Positions 29,796 to 37,744 of a DNA stretch of 64,000 bases are shown one piece after another. The notes beneath the pieces were generated by a model that was given only the letters and a program-made list of their open reading frames with translations, was not told the DNA's origin and made no database searches. Position 1 is the first letter of the stretch; every line of letters starts with the position of its first letter. Origin of the DNA: Microbulbifer halophilus (GTDB lineage: Bacteria; Pseudomonadota; Gammaproteobacteria; Pseudomonadales; Cellvibrionaceae). A program made the translations under genes and the position numbers. The stretch lies in the NCBI RefSeq assembly GCF_026183675.1, contig NZ_JAPIVK010000005.1, positions 97,045 through 161,044 on the forward strand. Direction: 5' to 3'.

Positions 29796-29873
29796 TGTGA
29801 TTCTTCCTGAATAAATTCGCGCGTTTTGAGGCCTGGAGGCCGGGAATCGGTGCCTTTAAGCCAATGTCGTGGT

Positions 29874-29998
29874 GGTCCTGCTACCGGGGCATGGTTTCGG
29901 GACACGAGCTAGGCGCCCCCCGTAAATCCATCCCTGGAGGCTTGTCAGCGAGGTCCCTCTCGCTGACAGTCCCGAAACCATGCCCCGGTATCAGGACC
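29874..29998. repeat. Core-conserved palindromic element, copy 2 (within the RND operon)
   Basis: Inverted arms at 29874-29903 and 29969-29998 (30 bp, one mismatch) include TACCGGGGCATGGTTTCGGG. They enclose a 65-nt core starting ACGAGCTAGGCGCCCCCC, then TCCCTG, then a nested hairpin TGTCAGCGAG/CTCGCTGACA with TCCCT at its loop. The core matches that of 17031-17218 in length and blocks, while the arms differ completely. It lies between adaptor and pump genes that should be co-transcribed. Confidence 0.8.
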
Positions 29999-30088
29999 TT
30001 CGTATCGGTTCCCCGGTTCTTCTTGTGCCTTTGCGTATAGCCGCAGGATGGGAACGAGTCGGTGTAGGGTGCGCCCGTAGCTCCCGCA

Positions 30089-31225
30089 TCAGTTCTGCCC
30101 GGTCTGCGAAAGCCCGATTTCCAGCGGCCGGTTCATCCGGTCCACCGGTCGTACCCGCTGGCCGTCCCGCAGCAGTTGAGTGCCGGCGGCCACCACCCAG
30201 TGGTGGGGCTCCAGGCCGGCGAGCACCGGTACCCGCTCGGCGCCGAAGGCGCCTGCGGTGACCGGCGTCTTGTGCAGGGTGTTGTTATCCGGGTCCAGTA
30301 CCCAGACAAAGGGCTCGCCGTCGTCGGCGGTCAGTGCGGCCAGTGGAATCGACAGGGCGTGGCGCCGCTCGGCGGTATTGGTAAACACCCGCGCGCTCTG
30401 GCCCAGCTCGGCCTTGACCTCGCCGTTGTCGAAGGCCACCCGCGCTTCATAGGTGCGGGAGGCGGGATCGGCGGCGGGGGAGAGCTCGCGGATCTGTCCG
30501 CGGAAGGGCTCGCCCGGGCGGGACCAGAGTTCCAGGGTCACCGTCTGTCCCACGGAGAAGCGTTCGATTTCCTGCTCCGGCAGGTCGATGCGCACTTCCC
30601 GCTCGCCGTCCGCCGCCAGCGTAAAGACCGTCTGGCCGGCGGACACCACCTGGCCGGCTTCCGCCCGGCGCCGGGCGATCACCCCGTCCCGGGGGGCCTT
30701 CAACACCGCGTAACCGGCCCGGTTGCGGGCTACTTCCAGATTGGCACGGGCCCGTTTCAATTGTGCGGCGCTGGCATCGAAGCGGCTCTGTACGGTGTCG
30801 AACTGCGACTGGCTGATCAGCTGGCGTTCCAGCAGGGAGCGGTGGCGTTCCAGTTCACTGTCGGCGAGATGGTGATCCGACTGTGCCGAATCCAGCTGCG
30901 CACGGGCGCTGTCCAGTTCCAGCTGCAGGTCGTCGGCGTTGAGTTCTGCCAGGGGGGCGCCGCGCTGCACGCGGTCGCCCTCCTGTACCAGCCGGCGGCT
31001 GATCTTGCCGCCGATGCGGAAGGCGAGGTCGGGCTCGTAGCGGGCGTGCACCTCGCCGGGATAAACCTGCCGGTGGACGCCGGCAGGCTGCGGTTGCACG
31101 ACGATGGCGGGGCGCGGCTGCTCCGCCGTGTCGGCTTCCTTCTGCGAGCAGGCGGCGAGTGCGAGACAGAGCGGCAGCGCCGCCGCGACAGCCCCTGTGA
31201 GAGTGAGCGATCGGGCCATGGACAT
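30089..31225 (-). CDS. RND efflux periplasmic adaptor (membrane fusion lipoprotein)
   Basis: This 378-aa precursor has the lipobox LALAAC (Cys near residue 26). Adaptor features: PGEVHARYEPDLAFRIGGKI (barrel/lipoyl start), a paired helical hairpin around residues 100-170 (LELDSARAQLDSAQSDHHLA, SQFDTVQSRFDASAAQLKRA), lipoyl half YAVLKAPRDGVIARRRAEAG, and a beta-barrel with GQTVTLELWSRPGEPFRG. It links the inner-membrane pump to an outer-membrane channel. The gene is first in the operon, divergent from tetR across a 99-bp promoter region with a palindromic operator. Its stop lies next to a GTAGGGTGCGCCCG half repeat. Confidence 0.92.
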   Translation of the reverse strand: MSMARSLTLTGAVAAALPLCLALAACSQKEADTAEQPRPAIVVQPQPAGVHRQVYPGEVHARYEPDLAFRIGGKISRRLVQEGDRVQRGAPLAELNADDLQLELDSARAQLDSAQSDHHLADSELERHRSLLERQLISQSQFDTVQSRFDASAAQLKRARANLEVARNRAGYAVLKAPRDGVIARRRAEAGQVVSAGQTVFTLAADGEREVRIDLPEQEIERFSVGQTVTLELWSRPGEPFRGQIRELSPAADPASRTYEARVAFDNGEVKAELGQSARVFTNTAERRHALSIPLAALTADDGEPFVWVLDPDNNTLHKTPVTAGAFGAERVPVLAGLEPHHWVVAAGTQLLRDGQRVRPVDRMNRPLEIGLSQTGQN

Positions 31226-31268
31226 TCCCTTTGCCGGTGAAAGAGGGCGCCGGCTCCGCCGGCAATGT

Positions 31269-31284
31269 TATACTGACGAGTATA
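31269..31284. promoter_or_regulatory. Palindromic operator in the tetR/RND divergent promoter
   Basis: TATACT-GACG-AGTATA is a perfect 6-bp inverted repeat with a 4-bp spacer, set between the adaptor start (31225) and the TetR start (31325). TATACT also resembles a -10 box. It is the best candidate binding site of the adjacent TetR-type regulator. Confidence 0.6.
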
Positions 31285-31324
31285 GTAATTTTATTGAACT
31301 CCCGAGTCCAGTATATGGAGCGCT

Positions 31325-31960
31325 ATGTCTGAACAGTCTTCACCGGCCGCAGTGCGGGGCCGTCCCAAGGACCCGGCCAAGCGCCGGGCGATTCTCGATG
31401 CGGCCAAGGGGCTGTTCCTGTCCGGGGGCTTTGCCGGCACCAGTATGGATGCGGTGGCCGCGGCAGCCGGTGTGTCCAAGCTGACCGTCTACAGCCACTT
31501 TTACGACAAGGCGACGCTCTTCAGCGCGGCGATCGGTGCCAAGTGCGAGAGCCAGATGCCACTGCCGATGTTTGCGCTGGAGGAGGGGGACTCGATCGAG
31601 GCGGTCTTGAAGCGTATCGGCGCGGCCTTCCTGGCCATGGTCGACAGCGACGATTCCATCAGGCTGATGCGCCTGCTGTGCGCGGTGGCGCCGCGGGAGC
31701 CGGAAATGGCGGAGCTGTTCTTTGAAGCCGGGCCCAGGCGCACCCTGGGAGAGATGGAGTGCCTGTTGCGGCGCGCGGTGGAGCTGGAGCTGCTCCAGCT
31801 GGAGGATCCGGCCGCGGCCGCGGAGCATTTCTTCAGTATGCTGATGGGTTGCCGGAACACGCAGGTGTTGATCGGCTGCAGCGAGCCACCCTCGGAAGCG
31901 GAAATCCGCGAGCGGGTGGACAAGGTGGTGCGGTTTTTCCTGCGCGCCTACGAAAACTGA
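31325..31960 (+). CDS. TetR/AcrR family transcriptional regulator
   Basis: This 211-aa protein has the TetR helix-turn-helix at residues 15-60: KRRAILDAAKGLFLSGGFAG, TSMDAVAAAAGVSKLTVYSH, FYDKATLFSAAI. A helical ligand-binding domain follows (LKRIGAAFLAMVDSDDSIRL, MRLLCAVAPREPEMAELFFE). It is encoded divergently from the RND adaptor-pump genes with a palindrome between, the standard arrangement for a local repressor of an efflux operon. The inducer is unknown. Confidence 0.93.
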   Translation: MSEQSSPAAVRGRPKDPAKRRAILDAAKGLFLSGGFAGTSMDAVAAAAGVSKLTVYSHFYDKATLFSAAIGAKCESQMPLPMFALEEGDSIEAVLKRIGAAFLAMVDSDDSIRLMRLLCAVAPREPEMAELFFEAGPRRTLGEMECLLRRAVELELLQLEDPAAAAEHFFSMLMGCRNTQVLIGCSEPPSEAEIRERVDKVVRFFLRAYEN

Positions 31961-32011
31961 CGACAGGAGCCTGCCTCGCCAACATTTGCCGGCACGCCGG
32001 GGATCCGACCT

Positions 32012-32773
32012 TTAGGTCTTGATGCGGTACCCGGTTCGGAAAATCCACCAGATCCCGGTCATGCACAGTACCAGGAACAGCAGTGTCATCCCCAGGCTGA
32101 TACCCACATTCACGTCCGATACCCCATAGAAGGCCCAGCGGAAGCCGCTGATCAGGTAGACCACGGGGTTGAAGAGGATGACCTTCTGCCACAGCTCCGG
32201 CAGCATATTGATGGAATAGAAGGCGCCGCCGAGGAAGGTCAGCGGTGTCACCACCATCAACGGAATCACCTGCAGTTTCTGGAAGTCGTCCGCCCAGATA
32301 CCGATGACGAAGCCGAACATACTGAAGGTCAGTGCCGTCAGTACCAGGAAGCCGAACATCCAGAAGGGATGCACGATTTCGTAGTCGACGAAAAAGCGCG
32401 CCGTGACCAGGATCAGCAGGCCGAGAATGATCGACTTGGTGGCTGCCGCGCCCACATAGCCGGCGACGATTTCGAACGCCGATACCGGTGCCGACAGCAC
32501 CTCGTAGATGGTGCCGGAAAATTTCGGGAAGAAGATACCGAAAGAGGCATTGGAGATACTTTCACTCAGTAGTGACAGCATCAGCAGGCCGGGAATGATG
32601 AAGGCCCCGTAGCTGATCCCGTCGATATCCCCCATGCGCGAGCCGATGGCGGCGCCGAAGACGATAAAGTAGAGCGAGGTCGATAACACCGGCGAGGCGA
32701 TACTCTGCATCAGGGTGCGCCCGGTACGGGCCATTTCGAATTTGTAGATGGCGCGGATTCCATACCAGTTCAT
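32012..32773 (-). CDS. ABC-2 type transporter permease
   Basis: The ATG at 32773 overlaps the end of the ATPase gene by 4 bp and gives 253 aa. About six TM helices are visible: [74 protein letters not shown], then the ABC-2 signature region [20 protein letters not shown] and a last segment [17 protein letters not shown]. It forms an exporter with the upstream ATPase, related to YadH/YhhJ-type or NodJ-like systems. The exported substrate is not known. Confidence 0.92.
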   Translation of the reverse strand: MNWYGIRAIYKFEMARTGRTLMQSIASPVLSTSLYFIVFGAAIGSRMGDIDGISYGAFIIPGLLMLSLLSESISNASFGIFFPKFSGTIYEVLSAPVSAFEIVAGYVGAAATKSIILGLLILVTARFFVDYEIVHPFWMFGFLVLTALTFSMFGFVIGIWADDFQKLQVIPLMVVTPLTFLGGAFYSINMLPELWQKVILFNPVVYLISGFRWAFYGVSDVNVGISLGMTLLFLVLCMTGIWWIFRTGYRIKT

Positions 32774-33735
32774 TCCAGTGTCTCCTTGGTCAACTGCTCT
32801 GCCTTTTCCTCGCGCTCGCCGCGCACCAGTCCGACGAAGATCTCCTCGAGGGAGCTCTCCCGGGTGTGCAGGTCGCGGAACTCGATCTCGGCTTCGTTCA
32901 GCCGCCGCAGGAGTTCGGTGATGCCGGTATCGTTGCTCTTGATATCGAAGCGGTAGATCAGCCGGCTGCCGTCGTCGTTCAGCGTCAGCGGCAGATCCCG
33001 TAGCGCCTCCGGCACCTGCTGCAGCGGTTCCGGCAGGTGCAGGCTCAGTTCCTTCTCGCCCATCTTCTGCATCAGGGTGTTTTTCTCTTCCACCAGTACC
33101 ACTTCGCCGTGGTTGATTACGCCGACCCGGTCGGCCATCTCCTCGGCCTCCTCGATATAGTGGGTGGTGAGAATGATGGTCACCCCGGATTCGCGCAGGC
33201 CGCGCACCATCTCCCACATATCCTGGCGCAGCTCCACGTCCACGCCGGCACTGGGCTCGTCGAGGAACAGGATGGCCGGCTCGTGGGACAGGGCCTTGGC
33301 AATCATCACCCGGCGCTTCATGCCGCCGGACAGCGCCATGATCTTGCTGTCCTTCTTTTCCCACAGGGAAAGCTGGCGCAGCAGCTTTTCGATATAGGCC
33401 GGGTCCGGCGACTTGCCGAACAGGCCGCGGCTGAAAGTGACCGTGGCCAGCACGCTCTCGAAGGCGTCGGTGGCCAGTTCCTGCGGTACCAGGCCGATTT
33501 TGCTGCGCGCCGCACGAAAATCGCGGATGATGTCACAGCCGTCGGCGGTCACACTGCCGCCGGTCGGATTGACGATGCCGCAGATGATACTGATCAGCGT
33601 GGTCTTGCCGGCGCCGTTGGGACCCAGCAGCGCAAATATCTCGCCGCGCCGGATATCCAGGTCCACGTTCTTCAGGGCGGTAAAACCGCCGGCATAGGTT
33701 TTACCCAGCCCCTTCACGGAAATAATCGATTCCAC
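32770..33735 (-). CDS. ABC transporter ATP-binding protein (exporter type)
   Basis: GTG at 33735 (product beginning (M)[16 protein letters not shown]) is the likely start, giving 321 aa; upstream in-frame sequence is not conserved-looking. Motifs: Walker [12 protein letters not shown] at about residue 37, Q-loop LVPQEL, signature [15 protein letters not shown], Walker [14 protein letters not shown], and switch His in [16 protein letters not shown]. The C-terminal extension (about residues 230-321) is typical of drug/lipid ABC-2 ATPases. It is translationally coupled to the permease. The upstream 169-bp gap carries a direct repeat GACGTGGCGG (33825-33834 and 33841-33850). Confidence 0.94.
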   Translation of the reverse strand: MESIISVKGLGKTYAGGFTALKNVDLDIRRGEIFALLGPNGAGKTTLISIICGIVNPTGGSVTADGCDIIRDFRAARSKIGLVPQELATDAFESVLATVTFSRGLFGKSPDPAYIEKLLRQLSLWEKKDSKIMALSGGMKRRVMIAKALSHEPAILFLDEPSAGVDVELRQDMWEMVRGLRESGVTIILTTHYIEEAEEMADRVGVINHGEVVLVEEKNTLMQKMGEKELSLHLPEPLQQVPEALRDLPLTLNDDGSRLIYRFDIKSNDTGITELLRRLNEAEIEFRDLHTRESSLEEIFVGLVRGEREEKAEQLTKETLE

Positions 33736-33824
33736 TTTGCTTTCTTCCTTCTGAAAATGCCCATTTGAGTGTGGTGTCTCATACTGTCGACTGTAAGCCG
33801 GGCAGGTCGACATCCTACCCTATT

Positions 33825-33850
33825 GACGTGGCGGTGTGTCGACGTGGCGG
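33825..33850. repeat. Direct repeat GACGTGGCGG upstream of the ABC exporter
   Basis: Two identical 10-bp units with 16-bp periodicity, next to several GTCGAC palindromes (33787-33792 and nearby). This lies in the upstream region of the ABC exporter genes and may be a regulator site. It is a positional suggestion only. Confidence 0.35.
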
Positions 33851-33904
33851 AGCCAGCTTTGTCCGTCCGGAGTTCGAGACTGTCGAGTTTATGGCAGTTG
33901 CCTG

Positions 33905-35134
33905 TCAGGATATGTCAGTAGCTGAATTCCCGGTCGTTCGCCGGGGTAAATCCGCTGTGCTCACTGCCCTGCGGCGCCTGAGCGGGACCACCAGAGCGAC
34001 CGCAGCCAGTAGCAACAGCAGTGCGCCCATATGGGTGAAACTGTCGGCGAGCCCGAAATGCCGCGCCCAGGGCTGGCTGATCAGGGGCGACAGAAACTGG
34101 CCGAAAAAAATACTGGCGGTCAGCACACCGGATACGCGGCCCCGCATCCCCGGCGGGGCCAGCCCGATGGCAGTATTGGCCAGGTGGGGCATCACGGAAC
34201 CCATGCCGATACCGAACAGGGCCATTGCCAGCACTACCGCGGTAAAGCCGCCGCTGCCTGCAACCAGCATCAGACCGCAGGCCATGACCGCAAAGCAGAA
34301 GGCGAAGACACCCGCTGTGCCCAGGCGCGCGAGCAGTCGTCGGTAGAGCAACAGCGAACTGATGGCGCCGAGCAGGTTGCCGCCGCCAATGGCGATACCG
34401 GTGAGGCTCGGCCGGTCGATACCGATGTCCCGCAGCAGGAAAGGGAGCTGGGTCGGTATCAGGTAGAAGGCCAGGCTGTTGACTATTGCCGCAGCGAACA
34501 CCGCGGCCAGCGCCAGACGGACGCCGCCCGGGGCTGCGTTACCGGCCACACTTCTCCCGCCCGCTGTCGGTTCGCGCAGGAAAAGTGCCGCCGCCGGCAG
34601 CAGTAGCAGGGCCGTGCCGTAGATGGCAAAAGGGGCTCGCCAGTGCAGGTCCGCCAGCAGGCCGCCGCCCACCAGAAATACCACGCCTCCGAAACTGATG
34701 AAGGCAGTCTGCTGGGTCATGAACTTTTCCCGGGCGGCGCCGGAAAAGTAATCCCCTGCCAGGGCGGTAACCGAGGTCATGGTGCCGGCAACGGCGATAC
34801 CCAGCAGCGCGCGGCCCGCCAGTATGCCGGCCAGGCTGTCCTGCAGCAGTGCCGAACTGCCCGCGAGCGCATACAGCAGGATCGAAGCCAACAGCAGCGG
34901 GCGACGTCCAAAGCGATCCGAAACGACACCGGCAAGCGGTGCAAACAGCGCGATGAACAGCGCCGGCAGTGTCAGTACCAGCCGCGTCAGCAGTTCGCTG
35001 TGCGGATTGTCGACGAAATGCAACTGCAGCGCCGGCAGCGAGGGCGCAATAGTGGCCCCGGACATGACTGTCAGTGCCGCCAGGCAGAGCAACGCAATAC
35101 GGCGTCCGGCCAAGTGCCGCTCGGTGTGATTCAT
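33905..35134 (-). CDS. MFS transporter (probable SoxR-regulated efflux)
   Basis: The ATG at 35134 overlaps the upstream reductase stop by 4 bp and gives 409 aa. Twelve hydrophobic segments are visible. MFS motif A is in the TM2-3 loop as GVVSDRFGRRPLLL (about residues 65-78), and a TM5-region GRALLGIAVAGTMTSVTALA fits the drug:H+ antiporter type. It should export a toxic or redox-active compound. It forms an operon with the NADPH:FMN reductase-like gene, opposite soxR with a SoxR box between, so oxidative or redox-cycling signals likely induce it. Confidence 0.9.
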   Translation of the reverse strand: MNHTERHLAGRRIALLCLAALTVMSGATIAPSLPALQLHFVDNPHSELLTRLVLTLPALFIALFAPLAGVVSDRFGRRPLLLASILLYALAGSSALLQDSLAGILAGRALLGIAVAGTMTSVTALAGDYFSGAAREKFMTQQTAFISFGGVVFLVGGGLLADLHWRAPFAIYGTALLLLPAAALFLREPTAGGRSVAGNAAPGGVRLALAAVFAAAIVNSLAFYLIPTQLPFLLRDIGIDRPSLTGIAIGGGNLLGAISSLLLYRRLLARLGTAGVFAFCFAVMACGLMLVAGSGGFTAVVLAMALFGIGMGSVMPHLANTAIGLAPPGMRGRVSGVLTASIFFGQFLSPLISQPWARHFGLADSFTHMGALLLLLAAVALVVPLRRRRAVSTADLPRRTTGNSATDIS

Positions 35135-35673
35135 GCGGCGATCTCCCCGATTTCCCCGTAGGGCACCCGCGCGCGGGCCCGGCGCAGGGCATCGGCCCAC
35201 CAGTGCAGATGCGTGAACATCCGTTTCAGCGAGCGCTCGGCGCGCGCCGGATCGCGCAGCTGGCCGTCTTCGAACTGCTCCCAGGCGTTGATGAAGCTGA
35301 CGCTGTCGCGCAGGGTGACCGAGTGCATTTCCGCGAACACCTGCCGCAACTGCTCCACCGCGCGGCTGCCCCCCGATACGCCGCCGTAGCTGACAAATCC
35401 CACCGGCTTGCCCTGCCAGCCGGAACCGGTTGTGTCTATCAGTGCCTTCAACGGTGCCGGGTAACCGTGGTTGTACTCCGGCGTGACAACGATGAATCCA
35501 TCCGCCCGCTCCAGGCGCTCGTTCACGGCGTCGGGGGCCGCGGGGTCTATCAGGTCCAGCTGGCAGTCGCCCAGTCTTTCCAGTTGGGCGGCGGTCCAGT
35601 CGACGATGGTGTCGCAGAAACGTCCTTCGCGGGTGCTGCCGTAGATCAGTGCGATGCGGAGTCTGTTTTCCAT
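35131..35673 (-). CDS. NADPH-dependent FMN reductase family protein
   Basis: The ATG at 35673 follows GGAGAAATCACC and gives 180 aa (a longer in-frame start at 35700 is less likely). The flavodoxin-like phosphate loop is ALIYGSTREGRFCDTIVDW (about residues 8-26). The family motif VVTPEYNHGYPAPLKALID lies at about residues 66-84, and SYGGVSGGSRAVEQLRQ at about residues 98-114. Such enzymes reduce quinones, azo dyes, chromate or free FMN. It is the first gene of the SoxR-box operon and is coupled to the MFS exporter. Confidence 0.92.
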   Translation of the reverse strand: MENRLRIALIYGSTREGRFCDTIVDWTAAQLERLGDCQLDLIDPAAPDAVNERLERADGFIVVTPEYNHGYPAPLKALIDTTGSGWQGKPVGFVSYGGVSGGSRAVEQLRQVFAEMHSVTLRDSVSFINAWEQFEDGQLRDPARAERSLKRMFTHLHWWADALRRARARVPYGEIGEIAA

Positions 35674-35723
35674 GGTGATTTCTCCCGGTGGTTGTTGCAA
35701 TCGAACGCCGTGCAGTGTAAAAG

Positions 35724-35740
35724 CTCAAGTAAACTTTAGG
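35724..35740. promoter_or_regulatory. SoxR box
   Basis: CTCAAGTAAACTTTAGG closely matches the SoxR operator CCTCAAGTTAACTTGAGG. It lies in the 113-bp gap between the divergent reductase gene and soxR, and overlaps the region where their promoters must be. Oxidised SoxR would activate the leftward operon. Confidence 0.85.
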
Positions 35741-35786
35741 TCAACAAAAAATGGCGATTTATTTTCGCTATGGCAAACCCGGGTGA

Positions 35787-36269
35787 ATGGCTATGAAAAA
35801 AAGCGAAAGCTGCAACAAGCTGAACCGCGAACTGAGCGTGGGAGAGGTGGCCGAGCGCAGCGGCGTGGCGGTATCCACGCTGCATTTTTACGAGACCAAG
35901 GGGTTGATCAAAAGCTGGCGCACCGGTGGCAACCAGCGGCGCTACCCGCGGGATGTGCTGCGGCGGGTGAGTATCATCAAGGTGGCCCAGCGCACCGGTA
36001 TTCCACTGGCGGAGATCAAGTCGGCGCTGGATACGTTGCCGGAAGGTCGCACACCCAACAAGAAAGACTGGACGCGGCTGTCGGCGCGCTGGCGGCAGGA
36101 ACTGGATACGCGTATCGAGGAGCTGACGCGATTGCGCAGTAGCCTGGATGATTGCATCGGCTGCGGCTGCCTGTCGATGAAGAGCTGCCCGCTGCGCAAT
36201 CCGGGCGACAAGGCGGCGGAGTGGGGCAGCGGCGCCTGGTACCTGGAATCGGTGCGCCGAAAATCGTAG
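35787..36269 (+). CDS. soxR: Redox-sensitive MerR-type activator SoxR
   Basis: This 160-aa protein (an ATG two codons later is equally possible) has the MerR N-terminal winged helix: [41 protein letters not shown] dimerisation helix follows ([20 protein letters not shown]). The diagnostic [2Fe-2S] motif is [19 protein letters not shown] (C-x2-C-x-C-x5-C, about residues 119-137). SoxR senses redox-cycling compounds through oxidation of the cluster. No soxS is adjacent, and the box sits by the reductase-MFS operon, so it probably acts directly on efflux/reductase genes as in pseudomonads. Confidence 0.96.
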   Translation: MAMKKSESCNKLNRELSVGEVAERSGVAVSTLHFYETKGLIKSWRTGGNQRRYPRDVLRRVSIIKVAQRTGIPLAEIKSALDTLPEGRTPNKKDWTRLSARWRQELDTRIEELTRLRSSLDDCIGCGCLSMKSCPLRNPGDKAAEWGSGAWYLESVRRKS

Positions 36270-36301
36270 GGAATTCCGGTTGTGCCCCGGTGTTTCCGAT
36301 G

Positions 36302-36461
36302 TAGCTCCCCTCTCCCCCGGATCAAGTCCGGGGCAGGCTCTAACCCTCTCCCGGTGGGAGAGGGGACTGGTATGAGGCCTGAGAGGGATGGAAGGTTGGT
36401 TTGTCCCCGGTGTTTCCGGCTTAGCTCCCCTCTCCCGCCGGGAGAGGGGCCGGGGGAGAGG
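36302..36461. repeat. REP-like CTCCCCTCTCCC hairpin pair, copy 2
   Basis: Two hairpins (36303-36365 with an inserted CCCCGGATCAAGTCCGGGG stem, and 36424-36461) resemble the pair after dnaJ, including the CCGGGGGAGAGGG tail. They fill the gap between the convergent soxR and dienelactone hydrolase genes. Confidence 0.75.
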
Positions 36462-36485
36462 GGGCGAAGGAGCCCGGTGCCCCGA

Positions 36486-37211
36486 TCAGCCAAACAGCTT
36501 GCGGTAAAAGGCGGTGGCGCCCTCCCAGGCGTCCCTGGTGGCGTCTTCATCGTAGGCCAGAGGGATGCCGAATTTCTCGCCGCGCCCGGTGGCGGCGGGA
36601 TTGGTAAAGCCGTGCTTGACGCCCGGGTAGCTGGTCAGCTCGAACTTGGCCCCGGCTTTCTGCATTTCCTCGACAAAGGCACTCACCTCGTCAGCCGGAA
36701 TCATATCGTCGGCACCGCCGGTGTAGACACGCAACTCGGCTTTCACGCCGCCCGGTTTCGCCTCGATATCGCTGGCCAGGTTGCCGTGGAAACTCACCAC
36801 GCCTTTCAGGTCCAGTCCCAGCCGCGCCATGTTCAGTGCCACGGCGCCGCCGAAGCAGTAGCCCTGCGCGGCGATTTTGTCCGCGTCGACAGTCTCGTGT
36901 TTCTGCAGGATTTCCAGCGCCGCGCGGAAGCGCGCCTCGATGGCGCCGGGGGTTTCCAGGGCGGTGTTCATCAGCGCGGCGGCGTCGTCCGGGTTGTCCG
37001 CCTGCTTGCCGGTGCCGAACATATCCAGGGCAAAGGCGGTGTAGCCCTCCGCCGCCAGTTTGTCGGCCTCCTCGCGGGCAAACTCGTTGTGGCCCCACCA
37101 CTCGTGAATCAGCAGGATACCGGGGCGCTTGCCGCTGGCGCTGTCGTCATAGGCGATATAGCCGGTAAAGGAGTCGCCCTCTACCGTGTATTCGATCGTT
37201 TCGCTGTGCAT
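36486..37211 (-). CDS. Dienelactone hydrolase family protein
   Basis: The ATG at 37211 follows AGGAGAGCAAAG and gives 241 aa. This alpha/beta hydrolase has GILLIHEWWGHNEFAREEAD (oxyanion region, about residues 32-51) and the nucleophile elbow GYCFGGAVALNMARLGLD with Cys as nucleophile (about residue 116). The acid Asp lies in YTGGADDMIPADEV and the His in YPGVKHGFTNPAA. Cys in the elbow points to the dienelactone hydrolase class rather than Ser esterases. No aromatic degradation genes are adjacent, so the natural substrate is uncertain. Confidence 0.92.
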   Translation of the reverse strand: MHSETIEYTVEGDSFTGYIAYDDSASGKRPGILLIHEWWGHNEFAREEADKLAAEGYTAFALDMFGTGKQADNPDDAAALMNTALETPGAIEARFRAALEILQKHETVDADKIAAQGYCFGGAVALNMARLGLDLKGVVSFHGNLASDIEAKPGGVKAELRVYTGGADDMIPADEVSAFVEEMQKAGAKFELTSYPGVKHGFTNPAATGRGEKFGIPLAYDEDATRDAWEGATAFYRKLFG

Positions 37212-37254
37212 CTTTGCTCTCCTTGTCATCTGGATTGAATGTGTCTGTTTGCGG

Positions 37255-37323
37255 GTAGGTGCGCCCTGCGCACTGCTCAGTGCGAACGCAGATCATGGTA
37301 TCGGTGCGCACGGCGCACCCTAC
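37255..37323. repeat. REP-like GTAGGGTGCGCCG hairpin, copy 2
   Basis: GTAGGTGCGCCCTGCGCAC (left) and GGTGCGCACGGCGCACCCTA (right) are inverted relative to each other, with a GCACTGCTCAGTGC palindrome between. It lies between the dienelactone hydrolase and VOC genes. Confidence 0.7.
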
Positions 37324-37326
37324 GGA

Positions 37327-37743
37327 TCAGGTCTCCCGGGGCGGGCCTTTGAGCTCCACCACATTGTCTTCGGGATCGGCAATATAGATAGAGGGGCCCT
37401 CGCCCCCGGCGCCGTAGCGGGATTCCACCGGGCCGGGGTCGACACCCTGTCTGCGCAGGTGGCGGATGATGGCGTCGGCGTTGAAAGGGGCCAGGCTCAG
37501 GCACAGGTGATCCAGGTTGCGGCCCTCCCTGCCCGGTGCCGCGCCGCCGGCGCGGCCCAGTTTCCGATCGACCGGCACCAGGTCGATCAGGCTGCTGCCG
37601 GCGCGCAACTGGTAGAGGCCGATCTCGCGCTCTTCCCGCTCCAGGGTACAGCCGAGCACGTCGATGTAGAAATCCATCATCGCCTGCAGGTCGCTGACGC
37701 GCAGCACGATATGGTCGATCTGTTGAATCTTGAACGGGCGCAT
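37327..37743 (-). CDS. VOC family (glyoxalase/bleomycin resistance-like) protein
   Basis: This 138-aa protein fits the vicinal oxygen chelate fold with two beta-alpha-beta-beta-beta units: QIDHIVLRVSDLQAMMDFYI (first metal His in DHIV), LGCTLEREE, NLDHLCLSLAPFNADAIIRH (second His) and IYIADPEDNVVELKG (metal Glu in the last strand). A lactoylglutathione-lyase-like or antibiotic-binding activity is possible; the family does not specify it. Its start is 1 bp from the moeA stop on the same strand, so it may be co-transcribed with moeA. Confidence 0.88.
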   Translation of the reverse strand: MRPFKIQQIDHIVLRVSDLQAMMDFYIDVLGCTLEREEREIGLYQLRAGSSLIDLVPVDRKLGRAGGAAPGREGRNLDHLCLSLAPFNADAIIRHLRRQGVDPGPVESRYGAGGEGPSIYIADPEDNVVELKGPPRET

Positions 37744-37744
37744 T

